Assembly: GCA_031278535.1 (NCBI GenBank)
Contig: JAITKH010000185.1
Location: forward strand, 1 to 6,806
DNA from: Planctomycetota bacterium
GTDB taxonomy: Bacteria; Planctomycetota; SZUA-567
DNA length: 6,806 bases
Direction of reading: 5' to 3'
The notes under the pieces were generated by a model. That model searched no databases and was not told where the DNA came from. It saw only the letters and a program-made list of their open reading frames with translations. This document shows positions 5,290 to 6,806 of this stretch, piece by piece; the first letter of the stretch is position 1, and every line of letters starts with the position of its first letter. The position numbers and the translations under genes are program-made.

Positions 5290-6294
5290 TCAGCGGCTGA
5301 ACATCTTCGCGACGATCTCCTCCGGGAGATGGGTATTGCAAGAATAGCTGTCAGGAAAGTCCGGGCGGTAATAGTCCTTCATATTGTCCTTGGTGATGGT
5401 GGGGATGGGAAGAATGGTGGTCTTTTCCACTTTTTTCCCCCTGAGAATATCGATGCCGAGTTCCATGGCGGCCGCACTCATCCATGTGGGGCAACTGAGG
5501 GAGATGGAGTCGAAGGAGGGATTCTTGGCCTTGGCTTCGGTCCAGGCCCGGAAGAATCCGTTGTTGTCCTCACCGGTTATGGGAGGAGGACTCAGGCCAT
5601 GCTCCAGGTAGGCGTCGATAATCGCTTCGGACATGGCGCCGCCCTGCGACCAGATGCCGTCAATGGCGGGATAGGCTGCGAACAGCGATTCAATGGCGCG
5701 CTTGGAAGTGGCATAGTCCCAGCCCCCGAATACGGTCTGAACAATCTCAATGCCGGGATATTGCTTGAACACCGACTCGGCGCCCCCGAATCGGCCGGCG
5801 CTCACCGAGGTGCCGGATATGCCGTTGAAGACGATAATCTTGCCTTTTCCCCCTATGGTTTTGACCAGCCATTCGGCCCCTACGCGTCCGAATTCATGCT
5901 GATCAATGGTAAGATGGTGGGCTTGGGGGCTGTCCGTGGTATTGTCGAAGTCCACCACCGCGATGCCGGCGGCAGCCGCCTTGTTGACCACCGGCACCAG
6001 GGCGCGGGGAGAACCGGCGTTGATCACCAGGATGTCCACTCCCCGGGACATCAAATCCTCAATATCGGCGATCTGTTTGGAAACGTCGCCGTCAGCCTGG
6101 GTGATAAAGTATTCCTTGACGTCAGGATTTTTCCCGGCGGCATACTTCAATTCTTCATTGGACTGGACGCGCCAAGCCACCCCGAGCGTGAATTCACTGA
6201 AGCCGACGGTATATGGACCGGGTTTTTCAGCCGCAAAGACGGCTGCGGCCGCCGTTAAGGCGCACAAAGACAGCTCCGACAGTTTCTTCAACAT
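5290..6294 (-). CDS. Sugar-type ABC transporter periplasmic substrate-binding protein (Peripla_BP_4 / RbsB-like)
   Basis: This 334-residue protein is a periplasmic receptor of the pentose/hexose-binding family. Residues 1-21 form a signal peptide (MLKK, then an alanine-rich core), probably cleaved after AVFA. The cysteine at 11 lacks a lipobox context. The two-lobed fold is seen in the first strand YTVGFSEF (28-35), the helix and strand QIADIEDLMSRGVDILVINA (74-93), AGIAVVDFDN (109-118), the hinge-side TIDQHEFGRVGAEWL (129-143), WSQGGAMSEAIIDAYLEHG (215-233) and TGEDNNGF (240-247). The ATG at 6294 is chosen because AAAGGAAGG precedes it and a signal peptide follows; upstream codons in the same frame do not look coding. 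The ligand is unknown but probably a sugar or sugar derivative. No sugar ATPase or permease gene is visible within the window on either side. The next minus-strand genes are the remnant at 4936-5241 and the enolase-like enzyme. Confidence 0.88.
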   Translation of the reverse strand: MLKKLSELSLCALTAAAAVFAAEKPGPYTVGFSEFTLGVAWRVQSNEELKYAAGKNPDVKEYFITQADGDVSKQIADIEDLMSRGVDILVINAGSPRALVPVVNKAAAAGIAVVDFDNTTDSPQAHHLTIDQHEFGRVGAEWLVKTIGGKGKIIVFNGISGTSVSAGRFGGAESVFKQYPGIEIVQTVFGGWDYATSKRAIESLFAAYPAIDGIWSQGGAMSEAIIDAYLEHGLSPPPITGEDNNGFFRAWTEAKAKNPSFDSISLSCPTWMSAAAMELGIDILRGKKVEKTTILPIPTITKDNMKDYYRPDFPDSYSCNTHLPEEIVAKMFSR

Positions 6295-6358
6295 GATCCT
6301 TCCTTTCTTTTCAATGCCAAACAAACCAGCATCTCCGAAACCGGGGCAAAAGGCGGAA

Positions 6359-6381
6359 CATGTCGGTTTGCAACGGCCATG
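6359..6381. promoter_or_regulatory. 23-bp imperfect palindrome, candidate operator of the binding-protein gene
   Basis: CATGTCGGTT and AACGGCCATG flank a TGC centre; 8 of 10 half-site positions are complementary. It lies about 65 bp upstream of the ATG at 6294. Sugar-type receptors are often controlled by dimeric repressors (LacI, GntR, ROK families) that bind such sites, but it fits no consensus I know and no regulator is encoded in the window. Confidence 0.3.
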
Positions 6382-6400
6382 AGAAACCAAGCGGGCGCCT

Positions 6401-6419
6401 GAAAGGGTCTTTCCCTTTC
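6401..6419. promoter_or_regulatory. Perfect 7-bp inverted repeat, second candidate operator
   Basis: GAAAGGG (6401-6407) and CCCTTTC (6413-6419) are exact inverted repeats around TCTTT, about 107 bp upstream of the binding-protein ATG and between the weak promoter candidate (6486-6513) and the gene. In RNA it would form a small hairpin with no T-tract. Confidence 0.3.
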
Positions 6420-6485
6420 GATTCCTCCGGGCATTGGCACGTAACGCGAGGGGGAAAATCGCTTGTCGCGAAAGATATCCGCCTC

Positions 6486-6513
6486 AGTCTACCGGCGCCG
6501 TTGGGAAAATCAA
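6486..6513 (-). promoter_or_regulatory. Weak promoter candidate for the sugar-type binding-protein gene
   Basis: TTGATT (6508-6513) and TAGACT (6486-6491) are separated by 16 bp on the minus strand, each matching 4 of 6 consensus positions. This would give a leader of about 185 nt containing both palindromes at 6359-6381 and 6401-6419. It is the best match I found upstream of the gene, but it is not strong. Confidence 0.25.
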
Positions 6514-6576
6514 AGAAAATTTCGCGGCGATGCGATGAAAAACGAGGACCGTGCACGAAACGGTCCGGCAGACGTT

Positions 6577-6690
6577 AAAAAACGCCGGACGCGGATGGAT
6601 TGGACGCGTCAGATGCAACGCTTGGCGGACGAGGGCTTTCCCGACGCCGACAAGGTGGTGTTGGTGAATGACGACATTGACTATGCGCTA
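6577..6690 (+). pseudogene. Decayed IS630-type transposase fragment
   Basis: About 35 plus-strand codons read KKRRTRMDWTRQMQRLADEG and then FPDADKVVLVNDD. This resembles the segment around the second catalytic aspartate of IS630-family transposases, commonly 'RRT..DWA....L.DE.YPDA.KIVLVMDNLNTH'. The first aspartate lies upstream and the last acidic residue downstream in a whole enzyme; neither is present, and MDNLNTH has become NDDIDYA, so the fragment is dead. The upstream frame (6463-6576) does not look like the rest of the transposase. The right border meets the palindrome at 6696-6730. Family recall is from memory. Confidence 0.55.
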
Positions 6691-6695
6691 GTGTT

Positions 6696-6730
6696 CCGTA
6701 CAGTCTCAATCTTTGCTTGAGACTGTACGG
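6696..6730. repeat. Perfect 14-bp palindromic hairpin at the edge of the IS630 relic
   Basis: CCGTACAGTCTCAA (6696-6709) is exactly complementary to TTGAGACTGTACGG (6717-6730), with the 7-nt loop TCTTTGC. No T-tract follows on either strand (GGAGCG to the right; AACACT on the minus strand), so it is not a normal terminator. It begins within about ten bases of the end of transposase similarity and 5 bp before repeat copy B. It could be a mobile-element end, a small palindromic insertion, or a palindrome perfected by template switching. Confidence 0.6.
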
Positions 6731-6735
6731 GGAGC

Positions 6736-6761
6736 GCCCCCGGTTCATCCGGTTTCCGCCT
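6736..6761 (-). repeat. 26-bp dispersed repeat, copy B
   Basis: On the minus strand this matches 3393-3418 at 25 of 26 bases. It lies inside a 35-codon minus-strand open frame (6681-6788) that starts MPKGNSLPRRRKPDEPGALP. That frame shares an arginine/proline-rich stretch with the equivalent plus-strand frame around copy A. No ribosome-binding site precedes the ATG at 6788, so I do not call it a gene. Confidence 0.6.
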
Positions 6762-6806
6762 ACGGGGAAGTGAATTCCCCTTCGGCATCAGAGGTCAATC
6801 CCGGAA

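Noticed and set aside
6546..6566. GGACCGT/ACGGTCC inverted repeat, 7-bp stem with 7-nt loop
   Set aside because: Real symmetry, but short, near the start of the transposase relic and with no T-tract or adjacent promoter; little can be claimed.
6764..6780. GGGGAA/TTCCCC small hairpin near the right edge
   Set aside because: Six base pairs in GC-rich DNA is expected by chance, and the context beyond the window is missing.

Overview
The window looks like a GC-rich accessory or catabolic stretch from a Gram-negative bacterium. Both solute-binding proteins carry Sec-type signal peptides without a lipobox cysteine. The enolase-superfamily protein resembles, from memory, a long (~460 aa) uncharacterised group common in Planctomycetes, Verrucomicrobia and Lentisphaerae. 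That phylum-level guess is inference and cannot be confirmed from the sequence alone.

Layout, left to right. (1) Positions 1-256 are the 5' end of an insertion sequence on the minus strand: the first 50 codons of a DDE-type transposase, a good sigma70-like promoter, and an inverted repeat that would fold the transposase ribosome-binding site and start codon into a stem. (2) Positions 257-782 hold no convincing gene, only a long inverted repeat and an operator-like palindrome. (3) Positions 783-3297 are a compact plus-strand operon for a polar amino acid ABC importer: promoter (783-811), structured leader, periplasmic binding protein, an intercistronic hairpin region, a GTG-started permease and an ATPase overlapping the permease stop by 4 nt. 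(4) Positions 3487-4878 are a minus-strand enolase-superfamily enzyme. Its near-consensus promoter lies so close to the ATG that the mRNA is predicted to be leaderless. (5) Positions 4936-5241 are a coding-like remnant, and 5228-5267 a 12-bp-stem hairpin downstream of the next gene. (6) Positions 5290-6294 are a minus-strand sugar-type periplasmic binding protein with no transporter partners in view, preceded by palindromes that could be operators. (7) Positions 6295-6806 end in a decayed IS630-type transposase fragment, a perfect 14-bp palindrome, and one copy of a 26-bp repeat whose other copy (25 of 26 identical, inverted) lies at 3393-3418.

Together: an amino acid importer sits convergent to a small block that pairs an unassigned enolase-superfamily enzyme with a sugar-type binding protein. 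This block is bracketed by an inverted repeat and bordered by IS debris. The pairing suggests uptake and conversion of a sugar, sugar acid or related carboxylate, but the substrate cannot be read from the sequence. The most unusual signals are the predicted leaderless promoter, the flanking repeat pair with conserved translated peptide, and the self-sequestering transposase start.
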